A stretch of DNA of 64,000 bases from Xanthomonas phaseoli pv. phaseoli (GCA_022749655.1 CP094243.1:930001-994000), one strand, 5' to 3'. Shown: positions 45,045-54,074, counted from the first letter of the stretch. Program-made: numbers and translations. The notes: generated by a model from the letters alone, not told the origin.

Positions 45045-47543
45045 ATGACCACCAACGACACCCTTTCCGCGATCGCCGCCGGTACCGCAATACCCACCAG
45101 CGTTCCCGCCAGCGTTGCCGCGCCCGCCTGCGGCGCGCCGGAATTGACCGACCCGTCGGACATCGTGCCGCCTCCCCGCCAAGCCATTGCAATGCACGCA
45201 CAGACCATCGAAGAACAAAACGTCTCCACCTGGATCACGAAAGAAGCGGGCAATCGCAAGATTCCGTTCGAGCCGGAGCGCCTGGAGCGCGCCATCGACC
45301 AGATCCATGCCGAGTTCCCGCAGCTGGACGTGGCCGACTACAAGCGCTCGGTGTTCGGGTTCGTCGAGCGCAAGGACAGCGTCAACGCCGACGACCTGGT
45401 CGACCACCTGATCCGCGAGGCCGAAGCCCGCGTCGATCTGACCACCCCGGAGTGGGAGCACTTCGCTGCGCGTCTGTACCTGCGCCGCCTCTACAAGCGC
45501 GCCAGCCGCAACCGTTTCTACGACGCCAGCCAGAAGTACGGCTCGTTCGTCGGCCTGCAGGAGAGCCTGGCCGACCGCAATGTCTATTCCAACGACATCC
45601 TGCGCCGCTATTCCAAGGACGAGCTGATCGAAGCCGGCAAGATGATCGAGCCCGAGCGCGACAAGCTGTTCGCCTACAACGGCCTGTACCTGCTGGCCAC
45701 GCGTTACCTGGCTACCGATAGCTCGCGCGGCGTGTTCGAACTGCCGCAGGAGCGCTGGCTGACCATCGCGCTGTACCTGATGCAGGACGAGATCGGCACC
45801 GGCAAGGGCAGCCGCGAGCGCCGCATGCAGCTGGTCGGCGAGGCCTACTGGGCGCTGTCCAACCTGTACATGACGGTGGCCACCCCGACGCTGGCCAATG
45901 CCGGCAAGGTCGGCGGCCAGCTCTCGAGCTGCTTCATCGACACCGTCGACGACAGCCTGCAGGGCATCTACGACTCCAATACCGACGTGGCGCGCGTGTC
46001 CAAGCACGGCGGCGGCGTCGGCGCGTACCTGGGCTATGTGCGTTCGTCGGGTTCGGCGATCCGTGGCGTGTCCAATTCGTCCGGCGGCGTGGTGCCGTGG
46101 ATCAAGCAGCTCAACAACACCGCCGTGTCGGTGGACCAGCTGGGCCAGCGCAAGGGCGCCATCGCGGTCTACCTGGACATCTTCCATCGCGACATCGAAG
46201 CGTTCCTGGACCTGCGCCTGAACAACGGCGACCAGCGCCTGCGCGCGCACGACGTGTTCACCTCGGTGTGCATCCCCGACCTGTTCATGGAAGCGGTCGA
46301 GCGCCGCGGCGACTGGTACCTGTTCGACCCGCACGAAGTGAAGCGGATCAAGGGTTGGTACCTGCAGGATTTCTTCGATGAGAAGAAGGGCGACGCCAAC
46401 GGCAGCTTCCGTCGCAAGTACGAAGAAGTCGTCGCCGACGAGCGCATCACGCGCAAGACCGTCAAGGCGATCGAGATCTTCAAGCGCATCATGGTCAGCC
46501 AGCTGGAAACCGGTAACCCGTTCATGTTCTATCGCGATGAAGTCAATCGCAAGAACCCGAACAAGCACGAGGGCATGGTCTATTCGTCCAACCTGTGCAC
46601 CGAGATCCTGCAGAACATGAGCCCGACGCGGATGATGCAGGAGATCATCAGCGGCAATCAGATCGTCACCACCAAGAAGGCGGGCGATTTCGTCGTGTGC
46701 AACCTGTCCTCGATCAACCTGGGTCGCGCGATCACCGTGCAGGCCGACCAGGCCGATCTGCTGGGTGCCGACGTGCTGGAGCGCTTGATCCCGATCCAGG
46801 TGCGCATGCTCGACAACGTGATCGATCTGAACCAGTTGCCGGTGCCGCAGGCCACCATCACCAACCAGAAGTACCGCGCGATCGGTCTTGGCACCTTCGG
46901 TTGGCATCATCTGCTGGCGCAGAAGTCCATCCACTGGAATGCCAAGGAAGCCGAGGACTACAGCGACGAGCTGTACGAGCGCATCAACTACCTGACCATC
47001 CAGGCGAGCATGGAGCTGGCCAAGGAAAAGGGCACCTACAGCGTGTTCCGCGGCAGCGACTGGCACAACGGCGAGTACTTCCGTGCGCGCGACTACAACA
47101 GCCCGCAATGGCTGGAGCTGTCGGCGCAGGTGGCGGTCAATGGCGTGCGCAATGCCTGGATGCTGGCGGTTGCACCGAACATGAGCACCGCGCAGATCGC
47201 CGGTTCCACCGCCTCCATCGACCCGATCTACAGCGCGTTCTACTACGAAGAAAAGAAGGACTTCCGCCGTCCGGTTGCCGCTCCTGGCCTGTCGCTGGAG
47301 ACCTGGCCGTACTACGAAAAGGGCGCCTACAAGGTCGACCAGTTCGCCAGCGTGCGCCAGAACGCGCGCCGCCAGCGGCACGTGGACCAGTCGATCAGCT
47401 TCAACTTCTATGTGCCCAGCACCATCCGTGCGAGCACGCTGCTGGACCTGCACATGACCGCCTGGCGCGAGGGTTTGAAGACCACGTACTACGTGCGCTC
47501 CAACGATATCGACATCAGTGAATGCGAGTGGTGTTCGAGCTAA
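45045..47543 (+). CDS. nrdA: Ribonucleoside-diphosphate reductase class Ia, alpha subunit
   Basis: The 832-aa catalytic subunit reduces NDPs to dNDPs. After a non-conserved Ala/Pro-rich start, an ATP-cone-like region appears (ITKEAGNRKIPFEPERLER). The active-site regions follow: SSCFIDTVDD, NLCTEILQNMSPT, the loop NLSSINLGRAI and the C-terminal thiol pair ECEWCSS. The ATG at 45045 has GGAGG in front, and the track-long upstream start is not needed. nrdB follows after 175 bases containing two strong hairpins. The whole operon probably also serves the genes after nrdB. Confidence 0.95.
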   Translation: MTTNDTLSAIAAGTAIPTSVPASVAAPACGAPELTDPSDIVPPPRQAIAMHAQTIEEQNVSTWITKEAGNRKIPFEPERLERAIDQIHAEFPQLDVADYKRSVFGFVERKDSVNADDLVDHLIREAEARVDLTTPEWEHFAARLYLRRLYKRASRNRFYDASQKYGSFVGLQESLADRNVYSNDILRRYSKDELIEAGKMIEPERDKLFAYNGLYLLATRYLATDSSRGVFELPQERWLTIALYLMQDEIGTGKGSRERRMQLVGEAYWALSNLYMTVATPTLANAGKVGGQLSSCFIDTVDDSLQGIYDSNTDVARVSKHGGGVGAYLGYVRSSGSAIRGVSNSSGGVVPWIKQLNNTAVSVDQLGQRKGAIAVYLDIFHRDIEAFLDLRLNNGDQRLRAHDVFTSVCIPDLFMEAVERRGDWYLFDPHEVKRIKGWYLQDFFDEKKGDANGSFRRKYEEVVADERITRKTVKAIEIFKRIMVSQLETGNPFMFYRDEVNRKNPNKHEGMVYSSNLCTEILQNMSPTRMMQEIISGNQIVTTKKAGDFVVCNLSSINLGRAITVQADQADLLGADVLERLIPIQVRMLDNVIDLNQLPVPQATITNQKYRAIGLGTFGWHHLLAQKSIHWNAKEAEDYSDELYERINYLTIQASMELAKEKGTYSVFRGSDWHNGEYFRARDYNSPQWLELSAQVAVNGVRNAWMLAVAPNMSTAQIAGSTASIDPIYSAFYYEEKKDFRRPVAAPGLSLETWPYYEKGAYKVDQFASVRQNARRQRHVDQSISFNFYVPSTIRASTLLDLHMTAWREGLKTTYYVRSNDIDISECEWCSS

Positions 47544-47591
47544 AGCGCGTTCGCGCTTTAGCTCCCCACGGTTCGCGTTGCGAATCGTGGG
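47541..47591 (+). promoter_or_regulatory. Paired hairpins between nrdA and nrdB
   Basis: TAAAGCGCG-TT-CGCGCTTTA (47541-47560) includes the nrdA stop codon. A 12-bp stem CCCACGGTTCGC / GCGAATCGTGGG (47565-47591, one mismatch) follows. Neither has a clear T-run, so partial termination or mRNA processing is likelier than full termination. Confidence 0.65.
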
Positions 47592-47718
47592 CCCCGGCTC
47601 ATTAGCCTCCACACCCCGCGCCTTTGGCGCGCCCCCTCACTCAGGGGCTTTCCCCAGAACGATTGCCGCCGTCGCCCCTGCTGTACGCGCGCGACGCCTG
47701 AAATACGAGTAGAAACCC

Positions 47719-48762
47719 ATGTCCGCAACACCGCTCGACCGCATCAAGATTCTTGAGCCGCGCAACCCCAACCGTTCGACCGGCATCATCAACGGTCAGA
47801 CCTCCGGCATCCTCAACTGGAACGACATCCCGTACCCGTCCTTCTATCGGGCGTACAAGGAACTGTCGACCAACTTCTGGATCCCCGACGAGGTGGACAT
47901 GAAGGGCGACGCGCGCCAGTACAACGAGCTGTCGGCGCGCGAAAAGAATGCCTACGATTCGATCATCGGCTTGCTGGCCACGCTGGATTCGCCGCAGACG
48001 CGTTTCATCTACAACGTGGCCGAATACATCACCGACCCGGCCGCGCATGCCAATGCCGCGATCATCGGCCAGCAGGAAGTGATCCATAACGAGAGCTACA
48101 GCTACGTGCTGGCCTCGATCACCGGCCTGGCCGACCAGAATCGCGTGTTCGAAATCGCGCGCACGCACCCGACCATCATCAAGCGCAATGCGCCGATCAT
48201 GGGCGCCTACGAAGACTTCATGCGCGAGAAGACGGCCGAAACGCTGATCCGTTCGCTGATCCAGTCCTCGATCCTGGAAGGCATCAACTTCTATTCCGGC
48301 TTTGCGTATTTCTACAATCTGGTCCGCCAGAACCGCATGACCGGTACCGGCAAGATCATCAGCTTCATCAACCGCGACGAGCTGGCGCATTCGAAGTTCA
48401 TCAGCGAGCTGATTCGCGCCATCATCGGCGAGAACCAGGCGCTGCAGGGCGATGAGCTCACCGACTACGTGCACAAGGCCTTCGAGCACGCGATCGACCT
48501 GGAAACCCAGTGGACCGCCGAAGTGCTGGACGGCATCGACGGCATCGACGTGGACGAGATGATCCGCTACGTGAAGTACCGCGCCAACAAGATGGCCGGC
48601 ATGCTCGGCATCGAGAAGCTGTACGAGGGCGCCAACGACAACGTGATGCCGTGGATCAAGGCCTACGCCGACAACTTCACCGAGACCAAGACCGACTTCT
48701 TCGAGATGCGCAATGCGTCGTACAAGAAGACGAATTCAGATAACGGTTTCGACGATCTGTAA
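47719..48762 (+). CDS. nrdB: Ribonucleoside-diphosphate reductase class Ia, beta subunit
   Basis: The 347-aa ferritin-like subunit holds the diiron site and radical. It shows EKNAYDSIIGLLATLDS, QQEVIHNESYSYVL (metal-ligand helix), EGINFYSGFAYFYNLVRQ and FINRDELAHSKFI (Glu and His ligands). It generates the tyrosyl radical used by NrdA. The gene ends normally, and a lower-GC two-gene insert begins 42 bases further on. Confidence 0.95.
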   Translation: MSATPLDRIKILEPRNPNRSTGIINGQTSGILNWNDIPYPSFYRAYKELSTNFWIPDEVDMKGDARQYNELSAREKNAYDSIIGLLATLDSPQTRFIYNVAEYITDPAAHANAAIIGQQEVIHNESYSYVLASITGLADQNRVFEIARTHPTIIKRNAPIMGAYEDFMREKTAETLIRSLIQSSILEGINFYSGFAYFYNLVRQNRMTGTGKIISFINRDELAHSKFISELIRAIIGENQALQGDELTDYVHKAFEHAIDLETQWTAEVLDGIDGIDVDEMIRYVKYRANKMAGMLGIEKLYEGANDNVMPWIKAYADNFTETKTDFFEMRNASYKKTNSDNGFDDL

Positions 48763-48804
48763 GAATTCCTGCTGCTCATATCTCCCAACTATCTGCGAAC
48801 TCAT

Positions 48805-49503
48805 ATGAGATTTGAGGTGTACTGCGATGAGGCGAATCCGGACGTCCTGACGTCTGCTAATCCGCGCGCGCGTTACCTCATGATCGGAAGCCTTTGGCTG
48901 CCACAGGAAGTTCGCAATGAGTTTAAGTCGCGCATTGGCGACCTTCGAGAAAGACATAGGGCTTGGGGCGAGATCAAGTGGAGCAAGGTTGCGCCTAATC
49001 GCCGTGACTTCTACGTAGAACTGGTCGACCTTTTCTTCGCATACGGCGAGAACCTTCGTTTTCGATGTATTGCGGTTGATCGGACCCAAATTGATCTTTC
49101 GCTGCATGACGATGATGCGGAGTTGGGATTCTACAAGTTCTACTACCAGCTCCTTCATCACTGGATTCTCGATTTTAATGAATATCGAATCTTCTGTGAC
49201 GCGAAAAGCAATCGTGATTCCAAGCGCTTGCCTGTCCTTGCCCAGTGTCTGTCGCGAGCAAATTTGAGCTCGAAAATTGAAAGTGTTCAGTCCTTACCGT
49301 CTGACGAAGTAGTACTGATTCAGATGTGTGATTTGTTGCTGGGAGCGGCTAGCAGCAAGATCAATTCTACCTTGATGCCTAACACTGCGAAGTTCACCGT
49401 TGTTAGCCGCATTGAAAGCGCACTAGGTCGCGAACTTGGTCCAACGAGCAAGGGCGAGGAGAAATTCAACCTGTTCAAAATTCGACTCAACGGAGGCTGG
49501 TGA
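48805..49503 (+). CDS. DUF3800 domain protein (RNase H-like fold)
   Basis: The 232-aa protein begins MRFEVYCDEAN, the acidic first strand typical of DUF3800, followed by LMIGSLWLPQEV. A middle acidic strand (YRIFCDAKSN) and the C-terminal VVLIQMCDLLLGAASSKI with the third acidic position come later. DUF3800 proteins have an RNase H-like nuclease fold and often sit in mobile or defence loci. Visible GC is clearly lower than in the neighbouring nrd genes. Its stop overlaps the start of the next gene (TGATG), so the two form a unit. Confidence 0.8.
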   Translation: MRFEVYCDEANPDVLTSANPRARYLMIGSLWLPQEVRNEFKSRIGDLRERHRAWGEIKWSKVAPNRRDFYVELVDLFFAYGENLRFRCIAVDRTQIDLSLHDDDAELGFYKFYYQLLHHWILDFNEYRIFCDAKSNRDSKRLPVLAQCLSRANLSSKIESVQSLPSDEVVLIQMCDLLLGAASSKINSTLMPNTAKFTVVSRIESALGRELGPTSKGEEKFNLFKIRLNGGW

Positions 49504-49973
49504 TGCCATTGCCTCCGTTGGTCAAATACGAAACTTCTGCCCAGTACCGACAGCACTACGAACGTGTCTATTGTCGTGGCAAGATCCAGACACCAGACGA
49601 GATCCGGGTCTACTTCGATGCAAAAAAGTTTGACCACGCGTTCTACGAGAGCGCAGGGTGGGATGGGCGGAAGGACACCTTTTCAGAAGTAAGAGCGCAG
49701 CGAATCGACTGGATTCAGGCGACCCTTACGCATCCGGATGCCACTCTATTTCAAGGCTGGAATAAAACTGCCGGACAGGTTGACGCCACCCGCCGGGTGG
49801 CGGTGGTCTATGAAGATTTTGTGGTCGTGATTGCACTATCGCTCAAACAAGATTTGGCACTGAAGGCTAACTTCATCACTTGCTACCAAGCAGATAGCAG
49901 CATAGGAAAGATTCAAAGTTCGCCGACGTGGTCTCGCGAAGAGTGCATCCGCTCGCTGACCAAAGCCAAATAG
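49503..49973 (+). CDS. PBECR-like nuclease-type protein (probable toxin/effector)
   Basis: The 156-aa protein shows an EVRAQRIDWIQATLTHPDAT segment followed by VAVVYEDFVVVIALSL. This resembles the R..WI..TL.NPD and beta-strand pattern of phage-Barnase/EndoU/ColicinE5/D/RelE-like (PBECR) RNases found in phage and polymorphic toxin systems. I recognise the pattern only, not a named family. The ATG at 49503 has GGAGG 7 bases upstream and sits in the stop of the DUF3800 gene. GC is low, as in its partner. The function is not established. Confidence 0.6.
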   Translation: MPLPPLVKYETSAQYRQHYERVYCRGKIQTPDEIRVYFDAKKFDHAFYESAGWDGRKDTFSEVRAQRIDWIQATLTHPDATLFQGWNKTAGQVDATRRVAVVYEDFVVVIALSLKQDLALKANFITCYQADSSIGKIQSSPTWSREECIRSLTKAK

Positions 49974-50198
49974 CAGACAAAAAAGGCCGCTGATTCGCTA
50001 CGCGGGTTCAGCGGCCGAGACCTCGATAGGTTCAAAGCCGATAGGCAGTGAACTCGAGGCGGAGCTTAGCTCAGCCACCGTTAGAGTCAAGTGCGCCTGG
50101 CACAGTGCCGCGATATCAAGAAGCTCCAGACGTCGAAGAAAACTGCAACCCATTGTTTTTGTTGTTGAATTTTACTGAATCTGTTAATCATTGAGCAA
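49974..50198. other. Low-GC boundary region after the DUF3800/PBECR-like pair
   Basis: A GGCCGCTGA ... TTCAGCGGCC hairpin (about 49985-50015) is preceded by AAAAAA, so on the minus strand it looks like a terminator (hairpin then T-run), though no minus-strand gene ends here. The rest is unassigned, and the flavodoxin-thioredoxin gene starts at 50199. Confidence 0.45.
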
Positions 50199-51029
50199 AT
50201 GCACATCCTCCTCGCCCACACATCGCTCAGCGGCAACACGCGCGATGTCGCGCGCGCGATCTGCGCGCGCTGCGAGGAACTGGGGCACGCGGTAACCTGG
50301 ATCGATGCCGACATCCAGACGCTGGCGCAGGCATGTCCGGATGGTGCCGAGCACGATCTCTACATCCTCGGCAGCTGGAGCATCAACGCCGGGCGTACGC
50401 CGCTGGAAATGAAGCGCTTCATCGAACAGCTCGTTGCCGCGGTCGGCAAGCCGGAGCGCCTGGCAGTATTCGGCACTGGCGAGACGCAGTGGGGCGAGGA
50501 GAACTATTGCGGTGCAGCCCGGCGCATCGCTGCGTTCTTCGGTACGCGCTACCCGCGGCTGGAGATCGAACAAATGCCACACGGCGAACGCGACGCCACC
50601 AAGATCCAAAGCTGGACCGACCACATTCTTGCCCTCACCGATACACCGTTCGAGAACACCCCCATGCAGACGCTCCACGCCACCACCCCTGACGACTACG
50701 CCGCTGCCCTGGCCGCGCATCCGCGCTTACTTGTCGACTATTACAAGGACAATTGCCCTGGTTGCAAGATGCTCGACATGTCGCTGACCAAGTTCGCCGC
50801 GAGCGAGGACGCAGCAGGCGTCGCACTGCTCAAGGTGAAGCTGGAAGTGGTGGGCGAGGAGTTTTTCCGTGGCCTGGGCCTGCGGCAGACGCCGACTCTT
50901 GCCTTGTTCAAGGACGGTGCCGAAGTGGCGCGCTTGCCGGGCTTCCAGTCGCCGGCGCAGGTGGAAGCGGCGGTCCGCAGCGGCCTGAGAGTGGCCGGCG
51001 CTTGGTCGATGCAAGGCGCCCGGCGATGA
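50199..51029 (+). CDS. Flavodoxin-thioredoxin fusion protein
   Basis: In the 276-aa protein residues 1-150 form a flavodoxin-like FMN domain (LLAHTSLSGNTRDVARAI phosphate loop; FGTGETQWGEENYCGA), similar to NrdI/flavodoxin. Residues about 156-276 form a thioredoxin domain with the active site KDNCPGCKML and the cis-proline region QTPTLALF. The ATG at codon 156 (50664) suggests that in relatives these may be two genes. No stop is found near the join in any frame, so the fusion looks real. Next to nrdAB it is a likely electron donor or cluster/radical maintenance factor for ribonucleotide reductase. Confidence 0.82.
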   Translation: MHILLAHTSLSGNTRDVARAICARCEELGHAVTWIDADIQTLAQACPDGAEHDLYILGSWSINAGRTPLEMKRFIEQLVAAVGKPERLAVFGTGETQWGEENYCGAARRIAAFFGTRYPRLEIEQMPHGERDATKIQSWTDHILALTDTPFENTPMQTLHATTPDDYAAALAAHPRLLVDYYKDNCPGCKMLDMSLTKFAASEDAAGVALLKVKLEVVGEEFFRGLGLRQTPTLALFKDGAEVARLPGFQSPAQVEAAVRSGLRVAGAWSMQGARR

Positions 51030-51478
51030 ACGCCACCGTCACCATCGTCGCCTGGAGCTTCCTGCTGGCGGGGCTGGGCCTGTTGACCGGTGCGGCGCTG
51101 CTGCCGGATCAGGCCCGCTGGATCTTGTTGCTGCTGGGCGTGGTATTCGGCGGCGTGGGTGGCGGCATCCTGGGCTATCGTGTCTGGCATGCGCGCCGTG
51201 CGGCGTGGTTGCGCCAGCATGGCATGGTGGTGGAAGCGCGCTTCGTCTGCGTTGAACGCAATGCGTCTTTGCAGGTCAACGGCGTGCACCCGTTCCGTAT
51301 CCTGGCCCATCGCCATGACCGCGCACACAACACCCTGACCGAGTACCGCAGCGACAACCTGTGGACCGATCCGCAGCCGTTCCTGCGCGATGGACAATCG
51401 CTGCGCATCTTCGTCGATCCGCAACGGCCGTCGCGGTACCACATCGACCTGAGTTTCCTGCCGACGCTGCGCAGTTGA
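51026..51478 (+). CDS. Small membrane protein resembling DUF3592
   Basis: The 150-aa protein has two N-terminal membrane helices (VAWSFLLAGLGLLTGAALL, WILLLLGVVFGGVGGGILGY). A small soluble domain (GMVVEARFVCVERN ... LRIFVDPQRPSRYHIDLSF) follows, typical of DUF3592-like proteins of unknown role. Its start overlaps the stop of the fusion protein (ATGA), so it is in the same transcript. Confidence 0.65.
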   Translation: MNATVTIVAWSFLLAGLGLLTGAALLPDQARWILLLLGVVFGGVGGGILGYRVWHARRAAWLRQHGMVVEARFVCVERNASLQVNGVHPFRILAHRHDRAHNTLTEYRSDNLWTDPQPFLRDGQSLRIFVDPQRPSRYHIDLSFLPTLRS

Positions 51479-51514
51479 TCGGGCCGGCCTTTCTTCCTCA
51501 TACGGCACTTCTTC

Positions 51515-51919
51515 ATGACCAGTTCCACGCCCGTTGCACCGACCGAAGCCCGCATGGCCGAGATCGTGTTTCCCAATCACACCAATCATCTGGGCACGCT
51601 GTTCGGTGGGCAGGCGCTGGCGTGGATGGACAAGGCCGCGTTTCTCGCCGCCTCGCGCTACGCGCGCCGCACCGTGGTGACGGCGCGTTCGGATCAGGTG
51701 GATTTCAAGCTGCCGATCCGCCAGGGCCAGATGGTGGAAACCATCGCGCGCGTGGTATCGGTGGGGCGTAGCTCGATCACGGTGGAAGTGGAATTGATCG
51801 CCGAAGACCTGCTTAGCGGCGCGCGCGAGCTGTGCACACGCGGGCAGTTCGTGATGATTGCGCTCGATGCCGATGGCAAGCCGACGGCGGTGCCGCCGCT
51901 GCCAACGGCTGCTGGCTGA
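51515..51919 (+). CDS. Acyl-CoA thioesterase, hotdog family (YciA-like)
   Basis: The 134-aa single hotdog domain has NHTNHLGTLFGGQALAWMDK (the N.LG..FGG...WMD signature of acyl-CoA thioesterases) and VTARSDQVDFKLPIRQG. It hydrolyses acyl-CoA to free acid and CoA in the cytoplasm. It follows the small membrane protein after 36 bases, probably in the same operon. Confidence 0.87.
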   Translation: MTSSTPVAPTEARMAEIVFPNHTNHLGTLFGGQALAWMDKAAFLAASRYARRTVVTARSDQVDFKLPIRQGQMVETIARVVSVGRSSITVEVELIAEDLLSGARELCTRGQFVMIALDADGKPTAVPPLPTAAG

Positions 51920-52208
51920 CACTGACCAGGTGGAGAGCGGCTGACAAGCAAACGACTGCGCCGCTGCGAAAAAGCGCGGCTAGCCGTCGAAAATGGACAA
52001 GTGCCGCGTATCCACTGCGTTGCTCCGCAACGCGCGCGCTTATCTGACAACCGCCAGCGACCTTCTGTCTGCCGCGCTTATTCCTGCACTTCGCGGTCTT
52101 CGCGCTTGGTTTCTTCCATCGCCTCCGGTTCCAGCTCCTCGGCGCTGCGATTGAGTTTGACGAACACACCCGGTAATCCCCCACTTTTAGCGGTCGCCAG
52201 AAGTGGAG

Positions 52209-53036
52209 CTAAGCGGCCATCGCCAACTTCATGGCAGGCGTGATGCCGCCGAGCGCCATATTCGGACGCTCGTGGTTGTACGTCCATAGCCAGCGGGTGG
52301 CTTTGTCCTGCACCTGGTCGATGGTGTCGAACAGGGTTTGGGCGAGCCAAGCGTAGCGGATGGTGCGGTTGTAGCGTTCAACGTAGGCGTTCTGCTGTGG
52401 CTTGCCCGGCTGGATGTGCTCGACCCGGATGCCATGCCGCTGCGCCCAGGACAGCAACGCGCCACTGATGTATTCAGGGCCGTTGTCGCAGCGGATCACG
52501 GCGGGCTTGCCGCGCCACTCGATGATCTGCTCCAGCGATCGGATCACCCGGGCTGACGGCAGCGACAGGTCGACCTCGATCCCCAGTCCCTCGCGATTGA
52601 AGTCGTCGAGCACATTGAACAGCCGGAAGCTGCGGCCGTCGGCCAGCTGGTCGTGCATGAAGTCCATCGACCAGACTTGGTTGATCGTCTCCGGCACCGC
52701 CAGTGGCTGCGGCCGCTCACGCACCAGCCGCTTCTTCGGCTTGATCCGCAGGTTCAACTCCAACTCGCGGTAGATCCGGTAGATCCGCTTGTGGTTCCAA
52801 CCAAAGCCCTTCACGTTGCGCAGGTACAGGTAGCACAGGCCAAAGCCCCAGTCGCGATGGGCGGTCGTCAACCGGATCAGCCAGTCGGCGATCCGGGCGT
52901 TCTGCTCGCTGGCCTTGGCCTGGTAGCGGAAGCAGGTCTGGCTCACCGCGAAGGTCTGGCAGGCGTGGCGGATGTTCGTGCGCCCGCTCGTGACCGCCGA
53001 TTGGGCCATCTCGCGTCGCTGAGATGGCCTCACCAT
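52209..53036 (-). CDS. IS3-family transposase orfB, copy 2
   Basis: The intact 275-aa integrase-core part starts [12 protein letters not shown] and has the DDE residues in [20 protein letters not shown] and AYVERYNRT. It lies in the -1 frame relative to orfA and shares the A7 run (53036-53042), so the full transposase is expected as an orfAB fusion made by ribosomal slippage. Confidence 0.92.
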   Translation of the reverse strand: MVRPSQRREMAQSAVTSGRTNIRHACQTFAVSQTCFRYQAKASEQNARIADWLIRLTTAHRDWGFGLCYLYLRNVKGFGWNHKRIYRIYRELELNLRIKPKKRLVRERPQPLAVPETINQVWSMDFMHDQLADGRSFRLFNVLDDFNREGLGIEVDLSLPSARVIRSLEQIIEWRGKPAVIRCDNGPEYISGALLSWAQRHGIRVEHIQPGKPQQNAYVERYNRTIRYAWLAQTLFDTIDQVQDKATRWLWTYNHERPNMALGGITPAMKLAMAA

Positions 53037-53296
53037 TTTTTTGCGAGCGCTTCCTTCAGCAGGTCGGTACTGAGCTGCGCCTCGGCGTACATCTTCTTGA
53101 GCCGGCGGTTCTCCTCCTCCAGCTCCTTCATGCGCGCGACCATGGACACGTCCATGCCGCCGAACTTGCTGCGCCACTTGTAGAACGTGGCCGAGCTGAT
53201 GCCGTGCTCGCGGCACAGCTCCGGCACGGGCGCACCGGCCTGGGCCTGCTTGAGCACGGCGATGATCTGGCTGTCGGTAAAGCGGGACTTCTTCAT
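53030..53296 (-). CDS. IS3-family transposase orfA, copy 2
   Basis: The 88-aa DNA-binding part has an HTH ([20 protein letters not shown]) and a coiled coil ([15 protein letters not shown]). It ends in LAKKW at the AAAAAAATGG slippery site. GAGG lies just upstream of the ATG at 53296. Confidence 0.92.
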   Translation of the reverse strand: MKKSRFTDSQIIAVLKQAQAGAPVPELCREHGISSATFYKWRSKFGGMDVSMVARMKELEEENRRLKKMYAEAQLSTDLLKEALAKKW

Positions 53297-53894
53297 GGAA
53301 CCTCCTCGGGAAAGGGGACGAGAAAATTCCACTTCTGGCGTCTGCTAATGGGCGGGGGATTACCACCCCAGGCGATCAGCAGCAGTGCCGCGCATGAGCC
53401 AACGGCAGCAGCGTAGGGCAGCTTGGCCGGGTCGGCATGCATCAGCTCGAAGATCGACACCAGCGTCTCGATCGCCAGCGCGATCACGATCACCACGAAA
53501 AAGCGCGACAAATACCGCCGTACGCGCGTGGGGCCACTGACCTTGACGTCGCGCAGGATCTCTTCTTCGAAGATGGTCTGGCCCAGTTCGAGCGTGACCA
53601 GCGCCACTGTCAGCAGGCCGACTGCTTCGAGCACGACGTTGAAGCGGTCGCGCACCACCATGTCGCCGCCGGGTGTGAAGCCGTGCCACAGCTCCAGCCC
53701 GGCCATCGTCACCAGGCCCGCCGCACACAGCACGAAGAACGCCAGGATCACGAAATGACCGGCACGAAACAGGTGGCTGAGCGCTTTCATCAGGGGCAAA
53801 GTAGGCGATGGGAAGCAGAGCATCGTGTTCACTGCGTCGTTGCAGCGCGAAGGCTGCGCCAACCCGGTGCGCCCTCATCCGGTGCGTTGCGCCA

Positions 53895-53918
53895 CCTTCT
53901 CCCGCAAGCGGGAGAAGG
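53895..53918. repeat. Short palindrome (REP-like)
   Basis: CCTTCTCCCG-CAAG-CGGGAGAAGG forms a perfect 10-bp stem in the gap between panE and the interrupted gene. A related GC-rich repeat (CTCCCGCCTGCGGGGGAAGG) follows near 53993. No gene lies in 53791-54074. Confidence 0.7.
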
Positions 53919-54074
53919 GATCTGTTGGAAGTGGTGCTGAGGGTCGTCGCGCATTGATGCAACGGTAGCCACTGTTCCCCAAGCCGCTTCCTCCTCCCGC
54001 CTGCGGGGGAAGGTGCCCGAAGGGCGGATGGGGGCGATGCATGCGTCGCACGCGCACAGCCGCCTGCATTCCCA

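Larger units (their letters stand above)
52172..53364 (-). mobile_element. IS3-family insertion sequence (IS407 type), copy 2
   Basis: The 1,193-bp element has the same ends as copy 1 (GGTAATCCCCC ... GGGGGATTACC), here flanked by ACCC (52168-52171 and 53365-53368). Both transposase genes are intact. It is nearly identical to copy 1 apart from scattered substitutions and the extra A. A 4-bp duplication is typical of the IS407 group. It has inserted in a membrane-protein gene. Confidence 0.94.
52078..53790 (-). pseudogene. Membrane protein gene interrupted by an insertion sequence
   Basis: The first part (53365-53790) begins MKALSHLFRAGHFVILAFFV and encodes three to four hydrophobic segments, including VVLEAVGLLTVALVTLELGQ and FFVVIVIALAIETLVSIFEL. 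IS copy 2 (52172-53364) then breaks the gene after LLLIAW. The tail lies beyond the IS: GVFVKLNRSAEELEPEAMEE. Taking out the IS and one copy of the 4-bp duplication leaves exactly 516 nt, 171 aa in one frame, proving interruption of an otherwise intact gene. The function is unknown; the acidic tail may be cytoplasmic. Confidence 0.9.

Noticed and set aside
44706..47612. 968-aa minus-strand frame
   Set aside because: Antisense shadow of nrdA; the long open frame results from codon bias and GC content.
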